Source: Candidatus Hydrogenedentota bacterium (GTDB taxonomy: Bacteria > Hydrogenedentota > Hydrogenedentia > Hydrogenedentales > JAGMZX01). From it: 53,369 nucleotides of DNA. The stretch lies in assembly GCA_029556545.1 (NCBI GenBank), contig JAKQEQ010000011.1, forward strand, positions 1-53,369, read 5' to 3'. Below are positions 25,735 to 34,746 of this stretch, one piece after another. The notes beneath the pieces are model-generated. The model did not search any database, was not told where the DNA came from, and saw nothing but the letters and a program-made list of their open reading frames with translations. The first letter of the stretch is position 1. Every line of letters begins with the position of its first letter. A program made the translations under genes and the position numbers.

Positions 25735-26721
25735 ATGACACGGACCTGCAGCGGAATCCTTGGCTTGGTCTTGTTTGCCGTCGCGATTTCGGGCTGCGCC
25801 ACTGGCGGCTCGCAGACGCAGGCGACTATCACGGATATTCACCGGCGTGTCACCAAGCTCGACAAAGACATGGACACGACCATGGGCAAGTTGAACGAGA
25901 CCACGGCCGAACTCAACGCCCGGGTGGAGACGACCGACCAGGAGACGCGCAGGCTGCGCTCCATGTCCGAGGAGAATCAGATTCGCCTCGAAAGCATCGA
26001 GCGTTCGTTAAATGAATTGAAGACCCAGGCCTATCGCGCATGGAATCTGACCTCGGCGCCCACGGACGAATTTTCGGCCGCGTCGGCGCCCGGCGGTACG
26101 CGGGTGGACATTATCGGCCCGGAATGGAGCAGCCCGCCCTCTGAGCCGCCTGTGTCGTCCATGAGCGCGCCCGCCATCGCGACGCCGCCGCCCGTGGCGG
26201 CGATGCCGGTGACCCCGGCGCCAAGCCCGCCGCCGCCCACGGTGGCTACGCCTCCGGTGGCCGCGCCGCCGCCCACGGTGGCCACGCCTCCGGTGGCTGC
26301 GCCGCCGCCTACCGTGGTGACGGCGCCGCCGTCGGCGGGCGACCCGCAGTCGGCGTATCAGAGCGCCCAACGCAGTTACGCGAACGAGGACTATGAAGCG
26401 GCCCTTCGCGCGTTCGATTCGTTCTTGCGCCAGCACTCCGACTCGGAACTGCGGGCGAACGCGCAGTTCTGGAAGGCGAAGTGCTGCCTGAATCTGAATC
26501 GGTATCAGGAGGCCATCACGGAGTTCGAGCGCCTGCGTGTCGAGTATCCGGGCAGCACCAAGGCGCCCTTCGCGATGCACAATCAGGCGGTCGCTCACTC
26601 GCGCCTCGGTCAGAACGACCAGGCAGTCCGGCTGCTGGAAGAGGTCATCAATACGTACCCGACCACGCCGGCGGCCGATCAGGCGCGAACCGACCTCAGG
26701 AAACTGCGCGGCGAAATCTGA
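25735..26721 (+). CDS. cpoB: Tol-Pal accessory protein CpoB (YbgF), lipoprotein form
   Basis: 328 aa. The N-terminus is a signal with lipobox (ISGC), whereas enterobacterial CpoB is a soluble periplasmic protein. Residues about 28-105 form a trimerising coiled coil (RRVTKLDKDMDTTMGKLNE). A Pro/Ala/Val-rich spacer has two TVATPPVAAPPP repeats (about 160-200). The C-terminal ~120 residues contain TPRs (SAYQSAQRSYANEDYEAALR, FWKAKCCLNLNRYQEAITEF) in the standard CpoB layout. It would coordinate wall synthesis with outer-membrane constriction. It forms an operon with pal and ends at a strong terminator; tolQ, tolR, tolA and tolB are not in the window. Confidence 0.88.
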   Translation: MTRTCSGILGLVLFAVAISGCATGGSQTQATITDIHRRVTKLDKDMDTTMGKLNETTAELNARVETTDQETRRLRSMSEENQIRLESIERSLNELKTQAYRAWNLTSAPTDEFSAASAPGGTRVDIIGPEWSSPPSEPPVSSMSAPAIATPPPVAAMPVTPAPSPPPPTVATPPVAAPPPTVATPPVAAPPPTVVTAPPSAGDPQSAYQSAQRSYANEDYEAALRAFDSFLRQHSDSELRANAQFWKAKCCLNLNRYQEAITEFERLRVEYPGSTKAPFAMHNQAVAHSRLGQNDQAVRLLEEVINTYPTTPAADQARTDLRKLRGEI

Positions 26722-26744
26722 CGGCGATTCGATGTGGTAATCGG

Positions 26745-26776
26745 CGCGCGCGGGACCCCGTCCCGCGCGCGTTTTT
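26745..26776 (+). terminator. Rho-independent terminator after pal-cpoB
   Basis: A perfect 12-bp stem, CGCGCGCGGGAC with GTCCCGCGCGCG around a CCC loop, is followed by five T residues (26772-26776). It lies 23 bp after the cpoB stop. Confidence 0.9.
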
Positions 26777-26821
26777 CCAGTGCGACGCGTGGGACGGCTG
26801 AAACACGGGGAATGCGCAAAG

Positions 26822-27832
26822 ATGCCTTACTATCTGGGACTCGATGCGGGCGGCACGAAGACGTTTTGCCTCGTCGGCGATGAAACGGGGCGCGTGCTCG
26901 GCTTCGGCCGCGCGGGCGCTGGCAACTATGAAGTGCGTGGTGTGGAAGCCGCGGCCATTGAGAACCGGCGCGCGGTCGAGCAGGCGCTCGGGGCCGCGTC
27001 CCTGCGTCTCGAGGACGTCCGCAGTGTCGGGATGGGCATAGCGGGGGCCGATTTGCCCGAAGATTACGTGATGCTCGATCGCGAGATTTTCACGCCCCTT
27101 TTTGGCGCGATCCCCCGCGTATTTCGGAACGACTCGATGGCGGGCCTGCGCGGCGGGCTCCGCGAGCCTTACGGTATCGTCATTGCCTGCGGCACCGGCT
27201 GCGTCTGCGCGGGCGTAAACCGGGACGGGCGGGACGCGCGCGTGGGCGGGCTCGGCGAGGAATTCGGCGACAAGGTCAGCGGATCGAGTATCGGCGTGGA
27301 AGGGATCCAGGCCGTCTGGCGCGCCCGGGACGGTATCCTTCCGCCGACGCTGCTCACGGCGCTTTTCGTCGAGCGCTCCGGCTGCGCGGACGTCGAGGAA
27401 TTGTTCCACAAGCTGTATCGCGGCGAGTTGTCCTACGCGGACCTGCAACCGATGGCGAAGATCGTCTTCGACGCGGCGCGGCTGGGCGATGCGGCGGCCT
27501 GCGATATCCTGGAATGGGGCGGGCGTTATCTGGGCCAGATGGTAAACGCCTGCGCCCGCAAGCTCGGCATGTCAGAGGACTTATTCAAGGTCGCGATGGC
27601 GGGCAGTGTGTTCAAGGGCGACAGCCCGGTGCTGGCGGACGCCCTGCGCACGGTGGTCCACCGGGAATGCCCGAAAGCGGAAGCGGTCATGCCCGCGTTC
27701 GAGCCGGTGGTCGGCGCCCTGTTGATGGGCATGGAACTCGACGGGGCCGTCTCGGACACGGTCTACGAGCGGCTCGCGGGCGAGTTGGCGGAGGCGGAGC
27801 GGCGGTTCGACGTGCAATTGAAGGCTGGGTAA
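26822..27832 (+). CDS. BadF/BadG-family ATPase, N-acetylglucosamine-kinase-like
   Basis: 336 aa from the ATG at 26822. It has the ASKHA kinase fold: phosphate-1 motif LGLDAGGTKTFCLVGD at the N-terminus, VGMGIAGADLP, NDSMAGLRGG, phosphate-2 motif IVIACGTGCVCAGV and GGLGEEFGDKVSGSSIG. The length and motifs fit eukaryotic-type GlcNAc kinases of the BadF family, which phosphorylate amino sugars at O6; other members activate 2-hydroxyacyl-CoA dehydratases, but the dehydratase subunits are absent here. It begins just after the pal-cpoB terminator and is 7 bp from the next gene, so it probably opens a new operon. Amino-sugar salvage is a reasonable inference given the downstream UDP-sugar pyrophosphorylase. 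Confidence 0.8.
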   Translation: MPYYLGLDAGGTKTFCLVGDETGRVLGFGRAGAGNYEVRGVEAAAIENRRAVEQALGAASLRLEDVRSVGMGIAGADLPEDYVMLDREIFTPLFGAIPRVFRNDSMAGLRGGLREPYGIVIACGTGCVCAGVNRDGRDARVGGLGEEFGDKVSGSSIGVEGIQAVWRARDGILPPTLLTALFVERSGCADVEELFHKLYRGELSYADLQPMAKIVFDAARLGDAAACDILEWGGRYLGQMVNACARKLGMSEDLFKVAMAGSVFKGDSPVLADALRTVVHRECPKAEAVMPAFEPVVGALLMGMELDGAVSDTVYERLAGELAEAERRFDVQLKAG

Positions 27833-27839
27833 GTTTGGC

Positions 27840-28970
27840 ATGCGGGTCCATGGCGGACATGTGCTGGTAACGACGCTCGCGGCGGTCGGGGTGTTGCTCC
27901 TCTACGCGGCGTGGCAGCGGTCAGGAGAACCCGACGTCGCGACGGAGACCGTCACGTCGGGATCGTTGCCGCCCATGGACTCTGACCCCTCGCTAGTGCC
28001 GCGCATCGAGGTCGAGACCACGGAACTGCACGTGGGGACCATCCCCAACGCGGGTCTCTTCGAGACGCGGCTGGCGGTGTATAACCGCGGCAAGGCCCCG
28101 CTGCGCCTCAGCGACGTGCGCACGAACTGCGCGTGCAGTCAGGGCCGCATCCCGGAATCGAGCCGCGTCGTGCCGCCCGGCGGCGAAGGCGTTATCGAGG
28201 TCATGGTCGACCCGCGCCGCATCGTCGGTTTTCACTCGCGAAAGACGCTCACCCTGTTCTCGAACGACCCGGAGCAGTCCCGGGTGCGCATCGACGTGGT
28301 GGCGGATGTGGACCCGGAATTCGAGGTGATCCCGGCGGAAGTCGAATTCGGTGAGGTCGAGAAAGGCGAAGTCGTCTCCCGGACGGTGTTGGTTCGGCAA
28401 AGACAAGAAGAACCGCTGGAGATTACGGATGTGGCGGAAAGAGGCCGGCGCGCCGGGGATGACGGAGCGAGCGAACTCCAGATCGCGTGGCGACCCCGGC
28501 CGAAGGAGATGTGGGAGCATCACGAGAAATCGGAGTACGCGATCGACGTGACGTTGGGCGCGGACGCGTCGCCGGGGCCGTATCTGCGGTTCTTCGATAT
28601 CAAGACGAACGTGGACCGCGTGCCGGCCTTGCCGATCAAGGTGGCGGCGGAGATACGGGCGCCCTACACGCTGGACCCGGCCTATCCGCGCGCGCTGGCC
28701 ATCGTCGGGACCGCCGCGAGCCCCGACGCCACCGGAACCGTGCGGGTCACGGGCGAGGCGCCGCTGACAATCGCGGACGTCGAGACTGACCTGGATGCGT
28801 TGCGGGTCGAGGTCGCGGACGGCGACGCGCCGAACGCGAAGCTCATTATCGCCTCGTTGTCGCCGGAAGCCGCACCCGGTCGATTTGACGGCGTGCTGCG
28901 CTTCACGGTTAGGATCAACGGTCGCGAGTACTGGGAGAAGGTCGCCATACGCGCGGTTGTCGCGCGTTGA
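27840..28970 (+). CDS. Membrane-anchored DUF1573 protein
   Basis: 376 aa. The N-terminal hydrophobic segment (about 8-24) is an anchor or uncleaved signal. The first beta-sandwich (about 52-150) carries the DUF1573 signature: an FETRLAVYNRGKAPLRL strand, VRTNCACSQG with its conserved Cys pair, and PGGEGVIEVMVDP. Two further immunoglobulin-like segments follow (EFGEVEKGEVVSRTVLVRQ and the C-terminal ~100 residues). DUF1573 proteins are abundant in Planctomycetes and Bacteroidetes, and their function is not established. It is cotranscribed with the kinase gene upstream, 7 bp away. Confidence 0.8.
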   Translation: MRVHGGHVLVTTLAAVGVLLLYAAWQRSGEPDVATETVTSGSLPPMDSDPSLVPRIEVETTELHVGTIPNAGLFETRLAVYNRGKAPLRLSDVRTNCACSQGRIPESSRVVPPGGEGVIEVMVDPRRIVGFHSRKTLTLFSNDPEQSRVRIDVVADVDPEFEVIPAEVEFGEVEKGEVVSRTVLVRQRQEEPLEITDVAERGRRAGDDGASELQIAWRPRPKEMWEHHEKSEYAIDVTLGADASPGPYLRFFDIKTNVDRVPALPIKVAAEIRAPYTLDPAYPRALAIVGTAASPDATGTVRVTGEAPLTIADVETDLDALRVEVADGDAPNAKLIIASLSPEAAPGRFDGVLRFTVRINGREYWEKVAIRAVVAR

Positions 28971-29009
28971 AGAGGGGCGAGGCGCGCCTCGCCTCGATGG
29001 AGTTGGCGC

Positions 29010-29396
29010 ATGGCGCTGTTTGGATTTGGCAAGAAGGACGCTGAGCGAGGCGGCAACGCCGCGGATCAGACGCACCCGATCGTCGGGCGGGCGATCTACT
29101 GTCGCATTTGCGACGCGGAGCGCACGTTTACCCGCTGCTGGCGGCGGGCCGCGCCGGTGCGGCGTTGCCCGTGCTGCGGCGCGGCGTTCGATCGCCCCGA
29201 AACGATCTACGCGCGCGCGTGGCCGGCGTGCCCGCAGTGCGGGGAACCGCTCGAACAGCCGGGGTTCGACTATGGGCTCTGCGACGGGTGCGGCTCGAAA
29301 TTCGAGATCATGGAGGGCACGCGCCCCGGCTTGCTGCCCAACCAACAGCAACGCAAGGAAATGGAGAAACACGGAAAGTCATGGATTCGGAGATAA
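29010..29396 (+). CDS. Small multi-CxxC zinc-ribbon protein
   Basis: 128 aa, cytoplasmic, with no signal. Four CxxC-type knuckles are visible: CRIC (about 31-34), CPCC (about 54-57), CPQC (about 74-77) and CDGC (about 92-95), enough for two treble-clef or ribbon zinc sites. The rest is basic and unstructured. I do not recognise a named family. The stop lies inside the next gene (16-bp overlap), so translation is coupled to that of the UDP-sugar pyrophosphorylase. Confidence 0.7.
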   Translation: MALFGFGKKDAERGGNAADQTHPIVGRAIYCRICDAERTFTRCWRRAAPVRRCPCCGAAFDRPETIYARAWPACPQCGEPLEQPGFDYGLCDGCGSKFEIMEGTRPGLLPNQQQRKEMEKHGKSWIRR

Positions 29397-30844
29397 GCGC
29401 GCGCGACGAAAACGAACTCAGGGAAACCGCCAGGAAGTTCGACCAGGAGCATATTTTTCGATTCTGGAACGAACTCGACGACGCGGCGCGTGCCCGCCTG
29501 TCGCAACAGGTCGGCGACATCGATTTCCCGTTCATGCACGGGCTCATCGAGCGCTGGGTCCGCAACGAGCCGCCCCCCGAGACCTTTGACGCCATCACGC
29601 CCATCCCCGTCATCCCCCCGGCGGACCCCGCGCGCCCGGACGCGCGCGCGGCCTTCGATGCGGGGGAGGCGGCGCTGCGCGCGGGCCGGGTCGGCATCGT
29701 TATCGTCGCGGGCGGCCAGGGCACACGCCTCGGCTTCGACGGCCCCAAGGGGGCCTATCCCATCGGGCCCGTGACCCGCAAGACCATATTCGAGTACCAC
29801 GCCGAACGCATCCGCGCCGTCAACCGGCGATACGCCTGCGCCCTGCCGCTGTATCTCATGGTCAGCGACACCAACGAGGCGGCCACCCGCGCGTTCTTCC
29901 GCGAGCACGCCTGGTTCGGCCTCAACGAGCGCGACGTCCTCTTCTTCCGGCAGCGCATGGTCCCCTGCGTCGACACCGCGGGCCGGTTCCTCCTCGATGC
30001 GCCCGACCACGTCGCCGCGAATCCGAACGGCCACGGCGGCTGCATCCCGGCGCTCGTCGACAACGGCTGCACCAAGGATGCGCGCGCGCGCGGCGTGGAT
30101 ACCCTGTACTATTTCCAGGTGGACAACTGGGCCGTCAACATGGCCGACCCTTACTTCATCGGCTATCACGTGCTGGGCGGCGGCGAGATGTCGTCGAAGG
30201 TCCACCGCAAGGAAGCGCTTCGCGAGGGCGTGGGCGTCCACTGCATCTGCGACGGCGAATACCGGGTCATCGAATACAGCGAACTCGATCTCTATCCGCA
30301 GCTGCTCGAAACGGACGACCACGGCGCCATCGTGCACTACGCGGGCAACCCCGCCATGCACATCCTCGACGTGGGCTTCGTCGAGCGCATCGCGGGCGCC
30401 TACGACCGCTTTCCGTGGCATCGCGCCTTCAAGAAAATCCCGTTCCTCGACGACGCCGGCGACCTCAGCAAGCCCGATGCGCCCAACGGCTACAAATTCG
30501 AGACGTTCATCTTCGACGCGCTGCGATACATCACGCACGCCCCCATCGCCCTCGAAATCCGGCGCGCCGGCGAATACACGCCCATCAAAGACTTCGACGG
30601 CGTCAACAGCGTCCGGCGCGCTTGGCGCGAACAAAACGCCTACTGGGCCGGCTGGATCGAAGCGGCGGGTTGCCCCGTGCCCCGCGACGAGCGAGGCGAC
30701 GTGTCCATAGCGGTTGAAATCAGCCCCCTTTTCGCCCTCACCCGCGACGAGTTCATCGCGAAGAGCGACGGCCGCGCCTGGCCCACCCATCAGGACCTCG
30801 CCATCGATCCGCGCGGCGAGGTCATCGCGCCTCGGGCGCCGTAA
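29381..30844 (+). CDS. UDP-sugar pyrophosphorylase (UAP1/UDPGP family)
   Basis: 487 aa from the ATG at 29381. The nucleotide-binding loop VAGGQGTRLGFDGPKGAYPI (about 107-126), MVSDTNE, NPNGHGG, the metal-site YFQVDNWAVNMADP and NGYKFETFIFDAL are the landmark blocks of eukaryotic-type UDP-N-acetylglucosamine pyrophosphorylase. This enzyme makes UDP-GlcNAc or UDP-GalNAc from UTP and the sugar 1-phosphate. Length and motifs favour UAP1 over UTP-glucose-1-phosphate uridylyltransferase, though specificity is inferred. It is last in the kinase-DUF1573-zinc-ribbon operon and may feed wall or capsule precursors. A bacterial GlmU would make this activity redundant, so it may act in salvage. Confidence 0.88.
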   Translation: MDSEISARDENELRETARKFDQEHIFRFWNELDDAARARLSQQVGDIDFPFMHGLIERWVRNEPPPETFDAITPIPVIPPADPARPDARAAFDAGEAALRAGRVGIVIVAGGQGTRLGFDGPKGAYPIGPVTRKTIFEYHAERIRAVNRRYACALPLYLMVSDTNEAATRAFFREHAWFGLNERDVLFFRQRMVPCVDTAGRFLLDAPDHVAANPNGHGGCIPALVDNGCTKDARARGVDTLYYFQVDNWAVNMADPYFIGYHVLGGGEMSSKVHRKEALREGVGVHCICDGEYRVIEYSELDLYPQLLETDDHGAIVHYAGNPAMHILDVGFVERIAGAYDRFPWHRAFKKIPFLDDAGDLSKPDAPNGYKFETFIFDALRYITHAPIALEIRRAGEYTPIKDFDGVNSVRRAWREQNAYWAGWIEAAGCPVPRDERGDVSIAVEISPLFALTRDEFIAKSDGRAWPTHQDLAIDPRGEVIAPRAP

Positions 30845-30943
30845 TGCACGCCGTCATCAGGTGCGGGTTCCTCATGGAAGACGGGACGAGAACGGTGGGC
30901 GTCCGCCGATTTCCACTTTATGCCAGAACTCGAAGTAATGAAG

Positions 30944-32500
30944 TTACTGTATGCGGATTTCCGCCCAGACGATCTGCTGTTCCGCATCGGGTCCGGTCTG
31001 CTTGATTTGGACGGTGTTGTAGCCTTCTTCGAGTACTTCGAGGGGACAGGCGAAGGATACGGCGCGCGCGACGTCGGGGAGCGCTTGGGACGGGGCAAGG
31101 TCCGCGGCGGGCGGGCAGTCGCGCCCGTTGACGGTGACCTCGAACGCGGCATTCGAGACGCCGTCCTTCCGGGCCAGACCGGCGATGAAGGCCGCGGTCC
31201 CGGTTTTCGGCGCGGGCCCGATGTAGACACGGAAGGTCCCGCCCGTGAATCCGTCCACCGGCAGCGCGGCATTGTTCGACATGCCCGGCGGCACGGTATC
31301 GCGGTAGGTGACCACGAAGCGGCGCGGCAACGCGACGACGTCCGCGAGGGCCAGCCCGTTTTCGAGCAGCGCCCGATAGGTTCCCGGCCCGCCCTGCATC
31401 GGCTCGGCGTCCATGTAGTTGAAGAGGTAAATCTGGTCCACGCCGCGATGGAGATGCGCCGCCGCGAACCCGCGCACGGACAGGAGGTCGTTCTCCATCG
31501 CGTTTGCGCCGGGATAGGCCCGGAGCAGGATTTCCTGGCCCGCGGCCAGCACGATGTTCCGGGCGGTATCCCCGAGGCGTTCGCGCCACAGCTCGATCGG
31601 GATGTCGAAGTCCGACGTTGCCCAGAACGGCGTCGGCACTAGCATGTCCACCAGCCCGTCACGGACCCAGCGGATACCGTCCATGCCGAGGCCGATCGCC
31701 GCATCGGGGTGCGCGGGAACGCGCGCGCCCAATCGGATGGCATGACCGCGCCGTGCCGACCACTCGTTAGTGAGCGCGCGCACGTCCTTCATGAATTGCG
31801 TGAGTATTTCGCTACCTTCCGCCTCGTGGCCGGGCTTGAAGTGATACCCGAAGCGCATCCAGTCCAGTTCGAGCCCGTCCGGGTCATAGCGTTCGAGGAG
31901 TTCGCGCACAAACGCCATGTGGTGTTCGCGCACTTCGGGAATGCCGTAGTCGAAAGCGCGGTCCACCCACGATCCCGCGCTGCCCGGCACGCGCCAATAC
32001 TCGGGATGATCGCGCCAGAACGAATTGTGGATGTAGCAGTCAACGTCGTCCACGTTGTGCACGTCGTTCATCCGCATCGAGAGCCACGGCGAAATCCTCT
32101 TCTCGCGGCAGCGCGCGATCCACACCGCGTACGGGTCCAGCCCGCGTTCATCGAGGAGCCGCGCGTTTTCGCACCATGTCTTCGCGAAATCCTCCTGCGG
32201 CGGTTTCTGCGTGCCTTTCAGGTCCCATATCGCGTCCCACACCTTGCTTCGGAAACTGGCCTTCATCGCGTTCGGACACAGGAACAGGTGCGAGACCTTT
32301 GTCCCCGCGTACTGGTCCACGAAGGCGTTCAGCCCCTCGATCGACATCTGGTCCGCCGACCGCGACCCGAAGAAATGGCTGTCGTCTTCGTTGATGACGA
32401 GACCGGGTTCCGGCGCAGCGGCCGCGCCACCCTGCGCCAAGAACACGCATGCGCCCGCCAGAAGCGCGCGAATTCCCATGACCCGCAAGCATGACCACAT
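30944..32500 (-). CDS. Secreted glycoside-hydrolase-like TIM-barrel protein
   Basis: 518 aa from the ATG at 32500, with GGAGGG 8 nt upstream and a signal peptide (1-29, ending AAAA). Central blocks ISPWLSMRMNDVHNVDD, PEVREHHMAFVRELLERYDP and GLELDWMRFGYHFKPG resemble the GHL10/DUF4015 glycosyl-hydrolase-like families, in which the Asp of the L-D-W/Y motif is a candidate catalytic acid. The C-terminal ~130 residues form a beta-sandwich accessory domain ending in an amide/ether-binding-like strand (GYNTVQIKQTG). The substrate is unknown. It stands alone, convergent with the UAP1-like gene across 99 bp. Confidence 0.72.
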   Translation of the reverse strand: MWSCLRVMGIRALLAGACVFLAQGGAAAAPEPGLVINEDDSHFFGSRSADQMSIEGLNAFVDQYAGTKVSHLFLCPNAMKASFRSKVWDAIWDLKGTQKPPQEDFAKTWCENARLLDERGLDPYAVWIARCREKRISPWLSMRMNDVHNVDDVDCYIHNSFWRDHPEYWRVPGSAGSWVDRAFDYGIPEVREHHMAFVRELLERYDPDGLELDWMRFGYHFKPGHEAEGSEILTQFMKDVRALTNEWSARRGHAIRLGARVPAHPDAAIGLGMDGIRWVRDGLVDMLVPTPFWATSDFDIPIELWRERLGDTARNIVLAAGQEILLRAYPGANAMENDLLSVRGFAAAHLHRGVDQIYLFNYMDAEPMQGGPGTYRALLENGLALADVVALPRRFVVTYRDTVPPGMSNNAALPVDGFTGGTFRVYIGPAPKTGTAAFIAGLARKDGVSNAAFEVTVNGRDCPPAADLAPSQALPDVARAVSFACPLEVLEEGYNTVQIKQTGPDAEQQIVWAEIRIQ

Positions 32501-32685
32501 CGGATTTCCCTCCTGCCGTCGTGAATCGTTCTGATTGTAACTTATTCCGCAATCTCCGCCGGGGAGCCGTCCGCTGTCGACATTGTCGCGCACGGGGCGG
32601 TTCGCGGGAGCCGTGGATGAATGGCGAAGAAGCGTCGAATCCCGGTTGTCGTCAGGGTGTGGGAGAAGCACCCTGTGGCGTCGCG

Positions 32686-34059
32686 TCACTCCAGCCCGTA
32701 CTTCTTGATCTTATATTGGAGCGTGGTGCGCTTGAGTCCGAGGTGTTCGGCGGCCTTGGTCTTGTTCCAGCGGAATCGGTCGAGGGCGCCTTTGATGAGT
32801 TCCATTTCGAGGCGGTCTTTGCGTTCGATGAGCGACTCGGCGGCTTTGGACTCGACGGGCGGCGGCGGGGCCTGGTCGGCCTCGACGAGGAGTTCGGCGG
32901 GCAGGACGTCGCGGGTGATGCGGTTGTCCTCCGCGAGGACGAGCGCGCGCTCGATGACGTTTTCGAGTTCGCGCACGTTGCCGGGCCAGGGGTAATGCAG
33001 GAAGATGCCGAACACGTCGTCGTCGAGTTCGGCGATTTCGCGGCCCATTTCGATGCTGAACTTGCGCACGAAGTGGTCGACAAGGACGGGGATGTCGTCG
33101 CGCCGGTTGCGCAGGGGCTGAACTTCGATCGAGAAGACGTTGAGCCGGTAGTAGAAGTCCTCGCGGAAGCGCCCCTTGTCGATGGCGTCGCGCAAGTCGC
33201 GGTTGGTCGCGGCGACAATGCGCACGTCGACCTTGATGGTCTCGGCGCCGCCGACGCGCTCGATTTCGCCTTCCTGCAAGACGCGGAGCAGTTTCGTCTG
33301 GATGTGGGTGTCGATCTCGCCGACTTCGTCGAGGAAGAGGGTGCCGGTGTGCGCCTTCTCGAATCGGCCGATGCGGCGGTCCGACGCGCCGGTGAACGCG
33401 CCCTTTTCGTGGCCGAACAATTCGCTTTCGAGGATGCCGGGCGCGAGGGCCGCGCAGTTCAGCGCGACGAAGGGCCGGTCGCGGCGGGGGCTCGCGTCAT
33501 GGATCGCCCGCGCGACCAGTTCCTTGCCCACGCCACTCTCGCCCCGGATCAAGACCGCGCTGTTGCTCGGCGCGATCTTCGCGATCATCTTCACGAGTTG
33601 CTTCGTGTGCGTGCTCCCGCCGACCATGGTGCGGATGCCGGGATGAATCCAGGTCTGGATGTTTTGCGCGCGCACGGGCCGGATTTTCAGGATGATCTTC
33701 TCGACCTTGCGCTCGATTTCGTGGAGCTTGAAGGGCTTGGTGATGTAGTCATATGCGCCGAAGCGCATGGCCTCGACGGCGGACGCAATGGTGCCGTAGG
33801 CGGTGAAGATGATGACTTCGGTATCGGGGTTGACCGCTTTCGAGGCGCGGAGCACGGCGATCCCGTCCTTGCCGGGCATGTTCAGGTCCGTGATGACGAC
33901 CTCGAACTGCTCCTGATCGATGAGCGCGATAGCCTCTTCGCCGTCGGCGGCGGTCTGGACGTCGAATCCCTTCTCCGTAAATGTATCCGCCAGGAGAACG
34001 CGCATATTCTCCCGATCATCCACCACGAGCATTCGATGTTGGCGCGCCGACTCCTCCAC
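32686..34059 (-). CDS. Sigma-54-dependent response regulator (NtrC family)
   Basis: 457 aa. An N-terminal receiver domain (about 10-125) has VVDDREN, the phospho-accepting Asp in VVITDLNMPG and the Lys in YITKPFK. The AAA+ domain (about 150-385) has Walker A GESGVGKE, the sigma-54-contacting GAFTGA loop, Walker B GTLFLDEVGE and an R-finger region (PLRNRRDDIP). A Fis-type HTH ends the protein (WNKTKAAEHLGLKRTTLQYK). It activates sigma-54 promoters on phosphorylation. I chose the GTG at 34059, which has AGAGGAG 5 nt upstream; the ATG at 34032 is possible. No histidine kinase lies nearby, so the signal and targets are unknown. Confidence 0.93.
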   Translation of the reverse strand: MEESARQHRMLVVDDRENMRVLLADTFTEKGFDVQTAADGEEAIALIDQEQFEVVITDLNMPGKDGIAVLRASKAVNPDTEVIIFTAYGTIASAVEAMRFGAYDYITKPFKLHEIERKVEKIILKIRPVRAQNIQTWIHPGIRTMVGGSTHTKQLVKMIAKIAPSNSAVLIRGESGVGKELVARAIHDASPRRDRPFVALNCAALAPGILESELFGHEKGAFTGASDRRIGRFEKAHTGTLFLDEVGEIDTHIQTKLLRVLQEGEIERVGGAETIKVDVRIVAATNRDLRDAIDKGRFREDFYYRLNVFSIEVQPLRNRRDDIPVLVDHFVRKFSIEMGREIAELDDDVFGIFLHYPWPGNVRELENVIERALVLAEDNRITRDVLPAELLVEADQAPPPPVESKAAESLIERKDRLEMELIKGALDRFRWNKTKAAEHLGLKRTTLQYKIKKYGLE

Positions 34060-34109
34060 GGGCACTCCTCTGCAATCCTGGGACCTGGACGCCAAGGAAA
34101 CTCTAGCAC

Positions 34110-34231
34110 GGGGGCGCTGCGCGGTCAAACGGCGGGACACCCGTGGTGGCATGGGCATCTTGCCCATGTCTTGAATCACGGGCGGGACGCCCGTGCCACG
34201 AGTGGGCGCCCTGAAGGGCGCACTCCGAACC
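34110..34231. repeat. Intergenic repeat cluster: GGGCATCTTGCCC and GGGCGGGACGCCC units
   Basis: GGCATGGGCATCTTGCCCAT forms a hairpin. It is followed by CGGGCGGGACGCCCGTGCC and then GGGCGCCCTGAAGGGCGC with a CACTCCGAAC tail. Variants of the first two units occur in reverse order and orientation at 38316-38372, and of the third at about 21868. Confidence 0.75.
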
Positions 34232-34624
34232 CTACTGCCCCAGGAGGTCGTCCAGGGCGGTGCGCGGGTCCTTTTTCGGCTTGGGCGCGCCGAAGAAGTC
34301 GCGGGCCGCCTGATCGGCGTCCGCGCGCTCGGCATCGTCGCCGAAGAGTTGCGCGAGCGTTTCGCGGGCCTGGTCCTGTTTCTCGGGCGCGGCGCCCTCC
34401 GCCGTCACGTCGGCGAAATCGAAGGCGTCGCAATAATTCATTCCTCGGCGGTCCGCCACCATGTCCGTTCCCGGCACGCGGCACTCGTTGTGGCGGGTTG
34501 CGTCATGATGCCGGCAGTTCAGGCAGCAATGCAGATAGGCCCTGCACTTCGGGCACGCCTCGGAGAAGCCGGGGCGCGTCTTCTCGCCGGGCCATTCCCA
34601 GCCGCACTTGTGACACCGTTTCAC
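34232..34624 (-). CDS. Small Cys-rich zinc-binding protein
   Basis: 130 aa. The first ~67 residues contain nine cysteines in knuckle-like pairs (CHKC at 4-7, CPKC near 24, CCLNC near 33, then C and YCDAF), followed by a charged Ala/Asp/Glu/Lys-rich tail without structure. Such single-gene Cys-rich proteins occur in several delta-proteobacterial and planctomycete-type genomes; no function is assigned. It is divergent from the SAM-hydroxide-adenosyltransferase gene with a 122-bp gap and separated from the response regulator by repeats. Confidence 0.65.
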   Translation of the reverse strand: MKRCHKCGWEWPGEKTRPGFSEACPKCRAYLHCCLNCRHHDATRHNECRVPGTDMVADRRGMNYCDAFDFADVTAEGAAPEKQDQARETLAQLFGDDAERADADQAARDFFGAPKPKKDPRTALDDLLGQ

Positions 34625-34746
34625 GGGACCGCCTCCTGATCGCGGCCTCAGCTTATGCGCCGCGCGAAGGGCCGTGCAAGTCCGCGCGATGCAGCGGGCG
34701 GCCGGGCCGTGTACAATTATGCCCTCGCATCGAAGGAGGCGTCCCT

